Of a stretch of 34,877 nt of DNA, positions 22,492 to 30,309 are shown one piece after another. Source of the stretch: Anaerolineales bacterium (GTDB lineage: Bacteria > Chloroflexota > Anaerolineae > Anaerolineales > Villigracilaceae); NCBI GenBank assembly GCA_030834895.1, contig JAUQXA010000052.1:1-34877 (forward strand). The letters are read 5' to 3'. Below the pieces are notes generated by a model, which was not told the DNA's origin, ran no database searches, and worked only from the letters and a program-made list of their open reading frames with translations. A program made the translations under genes and the position numbers. The number at the start of each line of letters is the position of its first letter. The stretch's first letter is position 1.

Positions 22492-24240
22492 ATGATGAAT
22501 AACCGTCAACTTGCCGATACGTTTACATTGATCGCCAACTTGTGCGAGATTAAGGGCGAGGTCATCTACGTTGTCCTTGCTTATCGCAAGGCTTCTGAAA
22601 ATTTGATGACCCTTGGGCGCGAAGCCAGCGAATACTGGAAGGAGGGCAAATTGCGCGAAATCCCCGGCGTGGGCAAAGCCATTGCGGAAAAGATCGACGA
22701 GTTGCTCTCAACAGGCGAGCTTAGTTTTTTGGAAAGACTCAAAGAGGAAGTACCTGCCAGCCTTGCGGATTGGCTGCAAGTTCCCGGGCTTGGACCGAAA
22801 AAGATCGCGCTCATCTGGAAGACTCTGAACATCACGACTCTGTCCGAACTGGAAGCTGCCGCAAAAGGCGGACAGCTTCGCAGCCTGCCGGGGATGGGTG
22901 CCAAATCCGAGAATGCCATCCTCGAAGGAATTGCCTCACTCGCCCGCAGATCAGGAAGGATTCCGCTGGGACGTGCGTATCCGCTGGCGCAGGAGATCAT
23001 CGCTACGCTCAAACGGGTGAAGGGAGTCGTCGCAGCGGAACCAGCCGGCAGTTTGCGCAGGATGCGATCCACCGTCGGCGACCTGGATATCCTGGTTGCG
23101 TCAAAAGATTCATCGGCTGTGATGGAGTCCTTTGTCAATCTGCCCGGTGTGAGTCGTGTGCTTGGCAAAGGGGAGACCAAATCCAGTATCGAATTCACAG
23201 ACGGCGTGCGTGCCCAGGTCTGGGTCCATCCACCGGAGAAGTTTGGGACTGCCCTGCAATATGCGACAGGCTCGAAGGATCACAACGTTCAGTTGCGGCA
23301 AATTGCGCTTGCGAAGGGACTGTCGCTGTCCGAGCATTCGCTGACGAAGACGAATGGCAAGGGCGAAATCTTTTGCGCCACTGAAGAGGAAGTTTATGAA
23401 CGGCTTGGCTTGCCGTGGATTCCGCCCGAGTTGCGCGAAGATCGTGGGGAAGTGGCTGCCGCCAAAGCGGGTACGCTTCCGAAGTTAATCGAGGTCAAAG
23501 ACATCAAAGCGGATCTGCAAATGCACTCCAACTGGAGCGACGGCAAATTGTCCATACTGGAGATGGCGCAGGCGGCGATGAAGCGCGGCATGAAGGTCAT
23601 TGCGTTCACCGACCATTCCGCAAGCCTCGGCGTGACAGGCGGTTTGAAAATCGAAGACCACAAGAAACAAGCCGCCGAGATCAAAAAAATCCAAAAACAG
23701 CTTGGTGACGGCATTTTGATTTTGCACGCCACCGAAGTTGAAATCAAAGCCGACGGCACGCTGGATTATCCCGATGAATTTCTCGCCACGCTCGATCTTG
23801 TGCTGGCGTCCATGCATACCGGTCTGCGCCAACCTCGTGAGAAAGCCACGCAGCGCATGATCAGCGCGATTCGCAACCCGCATGTGGACATCATCGGGCA
23901 TCCCACGGGGCGGCTGATCCCCGACCGCGAAGGCGCAGACTTGGATATGGATGCTGTGCTCAACGCCGCCGCTGACCCTTCGATACGCTCAGGAAGGCGG
24001 GTGGCGTTGGAAATCAACGCCCACCCATCTCGCCTCGACCTTGACGACATGTACGCCCGCCGTGCGAAGGAATTGGGCATTCCCATCAGCATCAATACCG
24101 ACGCGCATTCCGAAGATGGTTTGGACGTGTTGTTCTACGGTGTCGCAACCGCAAGGCGCGCATGGTTGACGAAGGAAGACGTGATCAATGCCTGGTCCAC
24201 GAAGAAGTTGCTTGGTTGGTTGAAGAAGCGTGACGGGTGA
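22492..24240 (+). CDS. polX: DNA polymerase X family protein with PHP domain
   Basis: 582 residues, the usual PolX length. The N-terminal half holds helix-hairpin-helix segments (REIPGVGKAIAEKIDEL; LQVPGLGPKKIALIWK) and a nucleotidyltransferase core with GSLRRMRSTVGDLDILVAS (about 185-203). The C-terminal PHP domain (from about 340) has LQMHSNWSDGKLS, FTDHSASLGVTGG and IIGHPTGR. Such enzymes fill short gaps and have 3'-5' exonuclease in repair. Two departures are visible. The third catalytic Asp (VDLRVV in most members) is replaced by AQVWVHP, and the first His of the HxH metal motif is Gln (LQMH); the second change is also familiar from some other PolX proteins. DPSIRSGR (about 495-502) is repeat-derived. 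AGAGGTG (22481-22487) is the ribosome site; ATG at 22495 is an alternative. Confidence 0.93.
   Translation: MMNNRQLADTFTLIANLCEIKGEVIYVVLAYRKASENLMTLGREASEYWKEGKLREIPGVGKAIAEKIDELLSTGELSFLERLKEEVPASLADWLQVPGLGPKKIALIWKTLNITTLSELEAAAKGGQLRSLPGMGAKSENAILEGIASLARRSGRIPLGRAYPLAQEIIATLKRVKGVVAAEPAGSLRRMRSTVGDLDILVASKDSSAVMESFVNLPGVSRVLGKGETKSSIEFTDGVRAQVWVHPPEKFGTALQYATGSKDHNVQLRQIALAKGLSLSEHSLTKTNGKGEIFCATEEEVYERLGLPWIPPELREDRGEVAAAKAGTLPKLIEVKDIKADLQMHSNWSDGKLSILEMAQAAMKRGMKVIAFTDHSASLGVTGGLKIEDHKKQAAEIKKIQKQLGDGILILHATEVEIKADGTLDYPDEFLATLDLVLASMHTGLRQPREKATQRMISAIRNPHVDIIGHPTGRLIPDREGADLDMDAVLNAAADPSIRSGRRVALEINAHPSRLDLDDMYARRAKELGIPISINTDAHSEDGLDVLFYGVATARRAWLTKEDVINAWSTKKLLGWLKKRDG
23974..23997. 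repeat. In-frame dispersed-type repeat inside polX
   Basis: GACCCTTCGATACGCTCAGG followed by AAGG reads DPSIRSGR in frame, between AVLNAAA and RVALEINAHPSRLDL. In other PolX proteins these flanks are joined by about two residues (recalled). The bases CCCTTCGA-x-ACxCTCAGG match the right arm of the intergenic repeat at 4817-4838, so this looks like an inserted half-copy. Confidence 0.7.
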
Positions 24241-24279
24241 AATCAATTAGAATAAGTGATCATTTATGTTGGAGGCAGT

Positions 24280-25254
24280 ATGACAACACCAGATTCGATA
24301 TCAGCAGGGGAGGTTCGTTTTTTTAGTGGCAGTTCGAATCCGCCATTGGCAGCCAGGATTGCCTCGCATTTGGGTGTGCCACTGGATAACACGCGTATCA
24401 CACGTTTTAGCAATGACAATATGTACATTCAGTTGGGCGCCAGTGTGCGTCATCGTCGCGTGTATATTGTGCAATCGCTCTCCCAGCCTGTTAACGATCA
24501 TCTGATGGAATTATTGATGATGCTGGATATCGCGCGCGGCGCGGCTGCGTCTGAAATTCATGCCATCATTCCATATTATTCCTTTGGACGATCCGATAAA
24601 AAGGATGCGCCGCGCATCTCGATCACGGCCCGCCTGGTCGCGGATTTGCTGAAAACCGCGGGCGCCACACATGTAATGAGCATGATCTTCCACTCGCCAC
24701 AAGTGCATGGCTTTTTTGGGATCCCCACCGATCCATTAAGCAGTAGTAAAGTGTTCCGGAAATATCTTGCAGGTCTCGATTTGTCCGAAACGATCATGGT
24801 CTCCCCGGATATGGGTCAGGCCAAATCGGCGGCGCGTTTTGCAAAATCCCTTAATTTGCCTGTCGCCGCCGGGAACAAGGAACGGGTCTCAGACTCAGAA
24901 GTTGTCATCAATGGACTGATCGGCAACAAAGTGCGGGGGCATAAACATGCCCTGGTCTACGATGATGAAATCGCCACAGGTGGGTCGATTTTGGAGTTGA
25001 GTCGTCTGCTGATCGAGGAAGGAATTAAGGATATTCGGGTGGTATGTACGCATGGCGTTTTCAGTCGCGGCGGATTGGACCGGCTGGTTGCTGTGCCTGA
25101 GATCATCGAGATTGTCACCACCGATACCGTCCTTCCTCCCGAAAAAACCCACCCCAAATTGAAAGTACTTTCCGTGGCGCGGGTCTTTGCCGATGCAATC
25201 CGCCATAACATCAACCGCGAGTCGCTCAGTGAGCTGTTCGTATTTGGCGAGTAG
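24280..25254 (+). CDS. Ribose-phosphate pyrophosphokinase (PRPP synthetase) family, divergent
   Basis: The ATG at 24280 follows GGAGG and gives 324 residues; a GTG at 24256 lengthens the frame but lies before the ribosome site. The fold and order match PRPP synthetases: FFSGSSNPPLAARIASHLG at the start, then NDHLMELLMMLDIARGAAASEI, PYYSFGRSDKKDAPRISITA, VSPDMGQAKSAARFAKSL, and the PRPP loop YDDEIATGGSI. Several usual residues differ: PYARQDRK is PYYSFGRSDKK, the DLH metal-site segment reads IFH, and DDMIDTAGT reads DDEIATGGS. It may make PRPP from ribose-5-phosphate and ATP, or may be a diverged paralogue. It follows polX by 39 bases. Confidence 0.8.
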   Translation: MTTPDSISAGEVRFFSGSSNPPLAARIASHLGVPLDNTRITRFSNDNMYIQLGASVRHRRVYIVQSLSQPVNDHLMELLMMLDIARGAAASEIHAIIPYYSFGRSDKKDAPRISITARLVADLLKTAGATHVMSMIFHSPQVHGFFGIPTDPLSSSKVFRKYLAGLDLSETIMVSPDMGQAKSAARFAKSLNLPVAAGNKERVSDSEVVINGLIGNKVRGHKHALVYDDEIATGGSILELSRLLIEEGIKDIRVVCTHGVFSRGGLDRLVAVPEIIEIVTTDTVLPPEKTHPKLKVLSVARVFADAIRHNINRESLSELFVFGE

Positions 25255-25270
25255 GCGCGAGTAAGATTAT

Positions 25271-25299
25271 TTGCGCTCACCGCCTCTTGAAGGTAAAAT
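25271..25299 (+). promoter_or_regulatory. Likely promoter of the ferritin gene
   Basis: TTGCGC (25271-25276) and TAAAAT (25294-25299) are 17 bases apart. The start point would be near 25306, giving a leader of about 49 bases. No iron-box (Fur-like) palindrome was recognised. Confidence 0.5.
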
Positions 25300-25354
25300 C
25301 CATAACAGCCAATTGCTGCGTATTATCCATCTAACATAACATAAGAGGTAAATT

Positions 25355-25849
25355 ATGATAACCCAAAATATGCAAGACGCAATCAATGACCAGATCAACA
25401 AGGAGTTGTACTCCTCCTATCTGTACCTTTCGATGGCGGCTTACTTCGAAGACAATAATCTCCCCGGTTTTGCCCACTGGATGCGTGTGCAGGAATCCGA
25501 GGAACGTGAGCACGCCATGAAGCTCTACGATTTCCTGCTCGAGCGTGGTGGCAGGGTGATTCTCAAAACCATCGATGCGCCGAAGACCGAATGGAAATCG
25601 ACACTGGAGGTTGCCGAGGAAGTAGCTGCCCATGAGGCAAAGGTCACGACTTCGATTTACTCACTCTATGAGACCGCACTCAAAGAGAAGGATTATCCTG
25701 CGCAGGTAATGCTGCAATGGTTTATCACGGAGCAGGTTGAAGAGGAGAAGAATGCCGCCGAAATAGTGTCCACTTTGAAGTTAATTGAAGCGCACGGCAC
25801 AGCCATACTGATGCTCGATAAACAACTTGGAAAACGCGGCGCGGACTAG
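25355..25849 (+). CDS. ftnA: Bacterial non-haem ferritin
   Basis: The 164-residue four-helix protein stores iron as a mineral core in a 24-mer. The diiron ligands fall exactly at the E. coli FtnA positions: Glu17, Glu50, His53, Glu94 and Gln127, with Glu130 also present. The helices read ELYSSYLYLSMAAYFED, FAHWMRVQESEEREHAMKL and VMLQWFITEQVEEEKNA. It has no haem-binding Met of bacterioferritin that I can place. It has an AAGAGGT ribosome site before the ATG, a promoter at 25271 and a strong terminator at 25860, so it is a single-gene unit. Confidence 0.95.
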   Translation: MITQNMQDAINDQINKELYSSYLYLSMAAYFEDNNLPGFAHWMRVQESEEREHAMKLYDFLLERGGRVILKTIDAPKTEWKSTLEVAEEVAAHEAKVTTSIYSLYETALKEKDYPAQVMLQWFITEQVEEEKNAAEIVSTLKLIEAHGTAILMLDKQLGKRGAD

Positions 25850-25859
25850 ATTTATACTT

Positions 25860-25901
25860 AAGACCCTAAGGATTTCCCAAATCCTTAGGGTCTTTTTATT
25901 T
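25860..25901 (+). terminator. Terminator of the ferritin gene
   Basis: A perfect 16-bp stem: AAGACCCTAAGGATTT (25860-25875) pairs with AAATCCTTAGGGTCTT (25879-25894) around a 3-base loop, then a TTTATTTT run. A ribosome site for the next gene (AGGAG) follows immediately at 25903-25907. Confidence 0.93.
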
Positions 25902-25911
25902 TAGGAGAAAC

Positions 25912-26352
25912 ATGGAAATTACAATCCGCCGAGTCACGCACGAAGATAAAGCCGAATGGATGCGGATGCGCAAAGGTGTTTGGCCCGAAGCTCCAGATGA
26001 ATATTTGGATTACGACATGGACGATGTCCTATCCAGTGATAGGAACATCGTTCTCTTTGCCTTGGACGGAGACACTCCTGTGGGGATGATCGAGGCACGT
26101 CTCAGAGAATTTGCCGAGGGTTGTTTTTCCACTCCGGTTGGCTATATCGAGGCCTGGTTTGTGGACGAAAGATTGCGCGGCAAGGGTGTGGCAGGAGCAC
26201 TAACTGATGCTGCTGAAAGCTGGGCGCGTGAAAAGGGCTGCAAGGAAATGGCCTCAGATACTTGGCTAGAAAATGAAATCAGCATACGTGCCCACGCCAA
26301 GGTGGGTTATGCCGAAGTGGAGCGTTTGGTACATTTTGTGAAGCAATTGTGA
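25912..26352 (+). CDS. GNAT acetyltransferase similar to aminoglycoside 6'-N-acetyltransferases
   Basis: 146 residues. The order of motifs follows AAC(6')-I enzymes: WMRMRKGVWPEAPDEYL near the start, GYIEAWFVDERLRGKGVAG (acetyl-CoA motif A, about 77-95), then GCKEMASDTWLENEISIRAH (109-128) and KVGYAEVERLVHFVKQ at the end. In the resistance enzymes this EMASDT-xxEN-xxS-xxxH pattern is strongly conserved. Such enzymes acetylate the 6'-amino group of aminoglycosides; environmental members may have other amine substrates, so resistance is only inferred. It starts just behind the ferritin terminator with AGGAG four bases before the ATG. No integron, attC site or transposase lies next to it, so it looks chromosomal. 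Confidence 0.8.
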   Translation: MEITIRRVTHEDKAEWMRMRKGVWPEAPDEYLDYDMDDVLSSDRNIVLFALDGDTPVGMIEARLREFAEGCFSTPVGYIEAWFVDERLRGKGVAGALTDAAESWAREKGCKEMASDTWLENEISIRAHAKVGYAEVERLVHFVKQL

Positions 26353-26422
26353 CTCCTAAAAATATAATTGGATATAGGTTGTCAAATTCTACCTTGTAAT
26401 TGTCTTACAATCCCATTAATGA

Positions 26423-26452
26423 TTGGATTATTTCAACATAAGTTTGTATAAT
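26423..26452 (+). promoter_or_regulatory. Likely promoter of the fourth kinase gene
   Basis: TTGGAT (26423-26428) and TATAAT (26447-26452) are 18 bases apart in the AT-rich 141-base gap. The start point would be near 26459, 35 bases before the ATG at 26494, which is preceded by AAAGG. Confidence 0.6.
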
Positions 26453-26493
26453 AGCTTTAACGGCCTTTGTGAAACGTCTCGCAAAAGGTTTAT

Positions 26494-28374
26494 ATGAGTA
26501 TCCGTTTAAAGGTCATCCTTCCGTACCTGCTTTTGACCATCGTCGTGTCGGTGATTGGGGTCTATGTGGTCACGCGCCTTGTGTCAAATACCATTGAGGA
26601 GCGGCTTAAAAACCAATTGTTGCAGGCAGGGCGGGTTGTTTCCGATAGCTTTGTACGTCAGGAATCCCACCATGTTGACGTTGCGCGCATAGTTGCCTAT
26701 ACCGCCGGTCTGGCAGACGCCTTGGCGGACGAGGATCAAAAAACTGTAAAGGCTTTGGTGGAACCGGCTGCTGCCGGGCTGGGGCTTGAGAATTTAATCC
26801 TGATCTCGTCACAGGGGAAAGAGGTTGTTCACCTAGTCTTGGATGAGAATCGTAAATTACAAGATGTGAATCAAACTACAGGCGCAGCAGCTTCTCCCAT
26901 CGTTGTGCCTTTTCTACAAGCTGGAAATCCTGAAGATCCCCCGCGCCGCGCATTGGGGATGAATCTTGTAAATAACGAAATGTATTATTACACCGCTCTC
27001 CCTGTCTCCTCGGGCGGAAAGTTTTCTGGTGTTGTTGTGGTTGGCACGTCCATTCGAAATATTCTCCCCTTTTTGAAAAGCACAGCCCTTGCGGACGTTA
27101 TTGTTTACGGCGGCGATGGGCAGGCGATCGGTTCCACCCTGGGGGCGGGGGACCAAAACGCATTGAAACTTCTTTCGATCACAAAAGAGCAATATCAAGA
27201 GGGTATTCTATCCGATGACGTTGTGATGGGGAAAAATATTGAAGTTGACAAACGCGCCTATAGCGTTGCGCGCGGACCCCTGCAAGTGGGCAATGACCGC
27301 ATTGGCGTCTTTGCGGTGGCGTTGCCCTTGGACTATGTTCTCGAATCCGGCGTGACCAGCCGCAGGACCTATGTAATCCTTTTTACGGTTGTTTTCCTTT
27401 TCGTGCTGGGAATTGGCTTTGTGGTTACACGGTTGATCATCAAACCTTTGCATTCCCTTGTTAATACCTCACAGGCCATAGCAGGCGGTGACTTGCAACG
27501 CCGCACCGGCATCCGTTCCAAGGATGAGATTGGTGCTCTTGCCAATACTTTTGACGAGATGACCGCACGCTTGCAAGAACATACGCTTGAACTGGAGCGG
27601 ATGAATCAAATCCTCAAAAATGTCGACAAAACGAAGACTAATTTTATTCAAATTTCAGCGCATGAATTGAGAACCCCGCTTACCTTGATTATGGGTTATT
27701 CACAAATGCTTGAACAGGATATGCAGGATAAGCCTGAACAATTGGCGTTGGCGCGCGGTATTCTAGAGGGGTCGGAACGTATGACCGATATCGTGGACAG
27801 CATGTTGGATGTCTCTCGTATAGATAGCAACACCCTCTTTCTGAGAAAGACTGGCATGCGTCTTGACCTGTTGATCAAAAAAGTAAATAAGGGGTTTGAA
27901 AAGGCCTTTGTCGAACGCAATATCCGAATGACTGTAGATGGGCTTGCCGACCTGCCGCTCATTCCTGCCGACCCGGACATGCTTCAAAAGGTCTTTCATC
28001 ATATCATCATGAATGCAATCAAGTTCACACCGGACGGTGGGTCGATTAATATTAGCGGGAAATATCTGAATGGAAGTGAGCCACCCCAGGTGGAAATTGC
28101 CGTCCGCGATACGGGTATTGGTATCGATCCTGCCCTGCATCGCTTGATCTTCGAGAAATTCAACCAGACAGGTGATGTGCTTTTGCATTCATCCGGCAAG
28201 ACAAAATTCAAGGGGGGCGGGCCTGGCCTTGGGTTGGCGATTGCACGCGGCATTGTTGAGGCGCATGATGGTCGAATTTGGGTGGAAAGCCCGGGATATA
28301 ATGAGCAGACCAATCCGGGAAGTACGTTTTATGTTTCCCTGCCTGCTGGGAAACAACTGGAGGAAGAATCATGA
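26494..28374 (+). CDS. Sensor histidine kinase with Cache-like sensor and HAMP domain
   Basis: 626 residues. Transmembrane helices lie at about 8-30 and 292-312, enclosing an extracytoplasmic domain of about 260 residues with helix-then-sheet character (dCache or CHASE-like; YTALPVSSGGKFSGVVVVGTS). A HAMP domain follows (312-365, SKDEIGALANTFDEMTARL). HisKA has phospho-acceptor His390 in ISAHELRTPL, the common HxE-R form, unlike the HDLKSPL form of the three kinases at 10191-16608. The ATPase has MNAIKFTPDG, DTGIGI and GPGLGLAIARG. It lacks a receiver domain and no response regulator is adjacent. It overlaps the following surface-protein gene by four bases. Confidence 0.9.
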   Translation: MSIRLKVILPYLLLTIVVSVIGVYVVTRLVSNTIEERLKNQLLQAGRVVSDSFVRQESHHVDVARIVAYTAGLADALADEDQKTVKALVEPAAAGLGLENLILISSQGKEVVHLVLDENRKLQDVNQTTGAAASPIVVPFLQAGNPEDPPRRALGMNLVNNEMYYYTALPVSSGGKFSGVVVVGTSIRNILPFLKSTALADVIVYGGDGQAIGSTLGAGDQNALKLLSITKEQYQEGILSDDVVMGKNIEVDKRAYSVARGPLQVGNDRIGVFAVALPLDYVLESGVTSRRTYVILFTVVFLFVLGIGFVVTRLIIKPLHSLVNTSQAIAGGDLQRRTGIRSKDEIGALANTFDEMTARLQEHTLELERMNQILKNVDKTKTNFIQISAHELRTPLTLIMGYSQMLEQDMQDKPEQLALARGILEGSERMTDIVDSMLDVSRIDSNTLFLRKTGMRLDLLIKKVNKGFEKAFVERNIRMTVDGLADLPLIPADPDMLQKVFHHIIMNAIKFTPDGGSINISGKYLNGSEPPQVEIAVRDTGIGIDPALHRLIFEKFNQTGDVLLHSSGKTKFKGGGPGLGLAIARGIVEAHDGRIWVESPGYNEQTNPGSTFYVSLPAGKQLEEES

Positions 28375-29603
28375 TACCCCCCCCTCGTGAACGACGAGAC
28401 TGGACTTTGCTTGTTTTTATCATCCCGATTGGCATTATTTTTATGCTGATTGCCGGACAGGTTGCAATTCGACTTGTTCCGGAGTGGAGCTTAAATGCTG
28501 GGATGCAATCCAATCTTGATCCGAATGAACTTCCAATGCAACAAAACGGATTGGTACAACCCGTTTTGCCGGCGATCCTGACACCCCTGGGCTGGCTGGA
28601 TACTTTTCTCACGCCTGGTGCTGGTGCTGGAGGTAATTCCTTTCCTCCATTTATTATCTTCGAACCCAGTAAGACGCCTGTAGTCACCAATCCGCCACCG
28701 ACTGTGGTGACTACACAACCTTCCCCTACTCAGCCTTCCCCTACAGCTCCCACGGCAACCGCACCTACTGTGGTAACCCCACCTGCAACCGGAACCAAGC
28801 CGCCAGATGGTGGCGAAGAGACGCCTCCCCCCCCGACCACCACACCGCCAACTCCTATACCGGTAACCTCGACGCCAGCCGGAACCCAGGTTTCGGCGCC
28901 ACCGAATATTGTTGGCGACCCCGATCTTTCATTTTATAACCTCCAGGACGGTCAATATATTGTTGTAAATCTTGGAACAACCCCGATTATCGTAGAAGGA
29001 ACACCGGATACCGATTATGATTTGGTGTATTATGAAATGGCAAACCCAATTAATATCGCGATGGATCAGGTAATTATTGGCATTTCGCAGGATATCAACA
29101 ACGATGGTGTGTTCGACGGTATCTACTACGAAGTTTTCAATTGGGGCGATGGTAATCCAGACCTAAATTCGAATGTTGGCAGTATAGCAGGTGCAGAAAC
29201 CGATAATCAAGTCATTATTGCTAATAACCCAAGCAGCGTACTCTATGGAACTCCCCCATATCAAACCGGAGTTCTTATAGATGTAGATAATGCATCCAGC
29301 AACCCCCCCATAGGCATCTACCAGTTCCTGGTAGTTATTGCACCAGAAACATCTGCCGATGATGGGGCGGATATCAATTCTGTTCAGGTTGTAGAAGTGA
29401 CAAATACTTCGGCAAGCCCTATTATTGCGCCTTTGAACAACGCGCCAAGTGTGGCTAAAGAAGAGCCATCCGTACAAACGAGTGAGGCTCCAGGTGACAC
29501 ATCTCCTCCCGTTGATGAACAGCCAAACCCGCCGGAGAATGACCCATCCCCACCAGATATACCTTCGGACCCTCCTGCCGAAGAACCGCCAAGTACTCCG
29601 TAG
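28371..29603 (+). CDS. Membrane-anchored Pro/Thr-rich surface protein
   Basis: 410 residues. One helix (about 12-32, LVFIIPIGIIFMLIAGQVAI) anchors the N-terminus. Residues about 100-175 are a Thr/Pro-rich stalk (TVVTTQPSPTQPSPTAPTAT and similar). Residues about 180-345 form a strand-rich domain, with DINNDGVFDGIYYE (about 241-254), an EF-hand-like or dockerin-like calcium loop of the form D-x-N-x-D-G-x-x-D-x4-E. A 60-residue acidic Pro-rich tail (PPVDEQPNPPENDPSPPD) ends the protein. I do not recognise the family. The start overlaps the kinase stop (ATGA), so the two are made together; it may be a ligand-binding partner of the sensor (inference). A strong terminator follows. Confidence 0.75.
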   Translation: MIPPPRERRDWTLLVFIIPIGIIFMLIAGQVAIRLVPEWSLNAGMQSNLDPNELPMQQNGLVQPVLPAILTPLGWLDTFLTPGAGAGGNSFPPFIIFEPSKTPVVTNPPPTVVTTQPSPTQPSPTAPTATAPTVVTPPATGTKPPDGGEETPPPPTTTPPTPIPVTSTPAGTQVSAPPNIVGDPDLSFYNLQDGQYIVVNLGTTPIIVEGTPDTDYDLVYYEMANPINIAMDQVIIGISQDINNDGVFDGIYYEVFNWGDGNPDLNSNVGSIAGAETDNQVIIANNPSSVLYGTPPYQTGVLIDVDNASSNPPIGIYQFLVVIAPETSADDGADINSVQVVEVTNTSASPIIAPLNNAPSVAKEEPSVQTSEAPGDTSPPVDEQPNPPENDPSPPDIPSDPPAEEPPSTP

Positions 29604-29625
29604 TTGGTTCCGAGTAATAAATGTT

Positions 29626-29660
29626 ACCTGCCAGGAAATATCATTTCCTGGCAGGTTTTT
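29626..29660 (+). terminator. Terminator of the kinase/surface protein operon
   Basis: ACCTGCCAGGAAAT (29626-29639) pairs perfectly with ATTTCCTGGCAGGT (29643-29656) around a 3-base loop, followed by TTTT. Confidence 0.93.
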
Positions 29661-29679
29661 AGTGGGGGATCGCCGATGT

Positions 29680-29862
29680 TCACCAATGGCTTGGACTTGC
29701 CCCTTGACTTATCCGCCTGACACGCATAGAATAACGCCCAATATGCTTAAGTCCACCCGCTGGTTTAGCTACTTTTATTTTTACGGTTTCCGAGGTTCGG
29801 TTGCCGTTGGTGGCGCTTAAGTAGACAGAACACCCAATCTGGATGCAGAAGAGCGAGACCAC
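29680..29862 (-). other. Short open reading frame with a possible transposase-like remnant
   Basis: The gap between the two terminators holds no convincing gene. A 60-codon minus-strand frame reads YLSATNGNRTSETVKIKVAK followed by PAGGLKHIGRYS. The layout (strand, basic residues, KHIG) recalls the first residues of some IS1634-type transposases, but I cannot confirm it. It has no good ribosome site and its N-terminal codons overlap the terminator at 29849. It may be decayed mobile DNA or chance. Confidence 0.2.
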
Positions 29863-29880
29863 ACGGTCTCGCTCTTTTTT
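29849..29880 (+). terminator. Strong hairpin terminator upstream of the aroH operon
   Basis: AAGAGCGAGACC (29849-29860) pairs perfectly with GGTCTCGCTCTT (29865-29876) with loop ACAC, followed by TTTT (a run of six T in all). No clear gene ends just before it; it may insulate the aromatic operon or serve as an attenuator for a transcript starting near 29700-29840. Confidence 0.85.
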
Positions 29881-29885
29881 GTTAC

Positions 29886-29922
29886 CACCTCACCCCCAAC
29901 CCCTCTCCTGAAAGGAGAGGGG
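29886..29922. repeat. Dispersed-type palindromic repeat in the aroH leader (same family as in elp3)
   Basis: CACCTCACCCCCAACCCCTC leads into a perfect 10-bp hairpin: CCCCTCTCCT (29900-29909) with AGGAGAGGGG (29913-29922), 3-base loop. It matches the CCTCACCCCAACCCCTCTCC tract inside elp3. It ends 5 bases before the AAGGAG ribosome site of aroH (29927-29932). Confidence 0.8.
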
Positions 29923-29937
29923 AGTCAAGGAGACCAT

Positions 29938-30309
29938 ATGTCCACACGCGGAATTCGCGGCGCGACAACCGTCGCAGCAGACGAGCCAAACTTAATCCTT
30001 CAGGCAACCCGTGAACTGCTTGAAGCGATCTTGAAAGAGAACGAAGGAATGAAGCCCGAAGATGTCGGCAGCGCCATCTTCACTGTGACCGAAGACCTCG
30101 CTTCCACCTTCCCAGCCCAAGCGGCGCGACAGATGGGTTGGAGCATGGTGCCGATGATGTGCGCCCGTGAGATTCCCGTCCCTGGCAGTTTGAGGAAAGT
30201 AATCCGCGTCCTCGTTCACTGGAATACGGATGTGCCGCAGAGCGAGATCAAGCACGTGTATTTGCGGGATGCCGTGAAGTTGAGACCAGATTTGGTGGCA
30301 GCGCAGTGA
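29938..30309 (+). CDS. aroH: Monofunctional chorismate mutase, AroH type
   Basis: 123 residues, the length of the Bacillus AroH trimeric chorismate mutases, which turn chorismate into prephenate. The active-site residues of B. subtilis AroH fall at the same numbers: Arg7 (in RGIRGATTV), Cys75 and Glu78 (in MMCAREIPV) and Arg90 (in RKVIRVLVHW). It has a good ribosome site (AAGGAG) just after a hairpin repeat. It is the first gene of the aromatic operon, and the next gene begins 70 bases downstream after a repeat-rich gap. Confidence 0.95.
   Translation: MSTRGIRGATTVAADEPNLILQATRELLEAILKENEGMKPEDVGSAIFTVTEDLASTFPAQAARQMGWSMVPMMCAREIPVPGSLRKVIRVLVHWNTDVPQSEIKHVYLRDAVKLRPDLVAAQ

Noticed and set aside
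24330..24350. GTTCGAATCC, like a tRNA T-loop
   Set aside because: It lies inside the PRPP synthetase-like gene in frame, and no acceptor stem or anticodon arm can be built around it.
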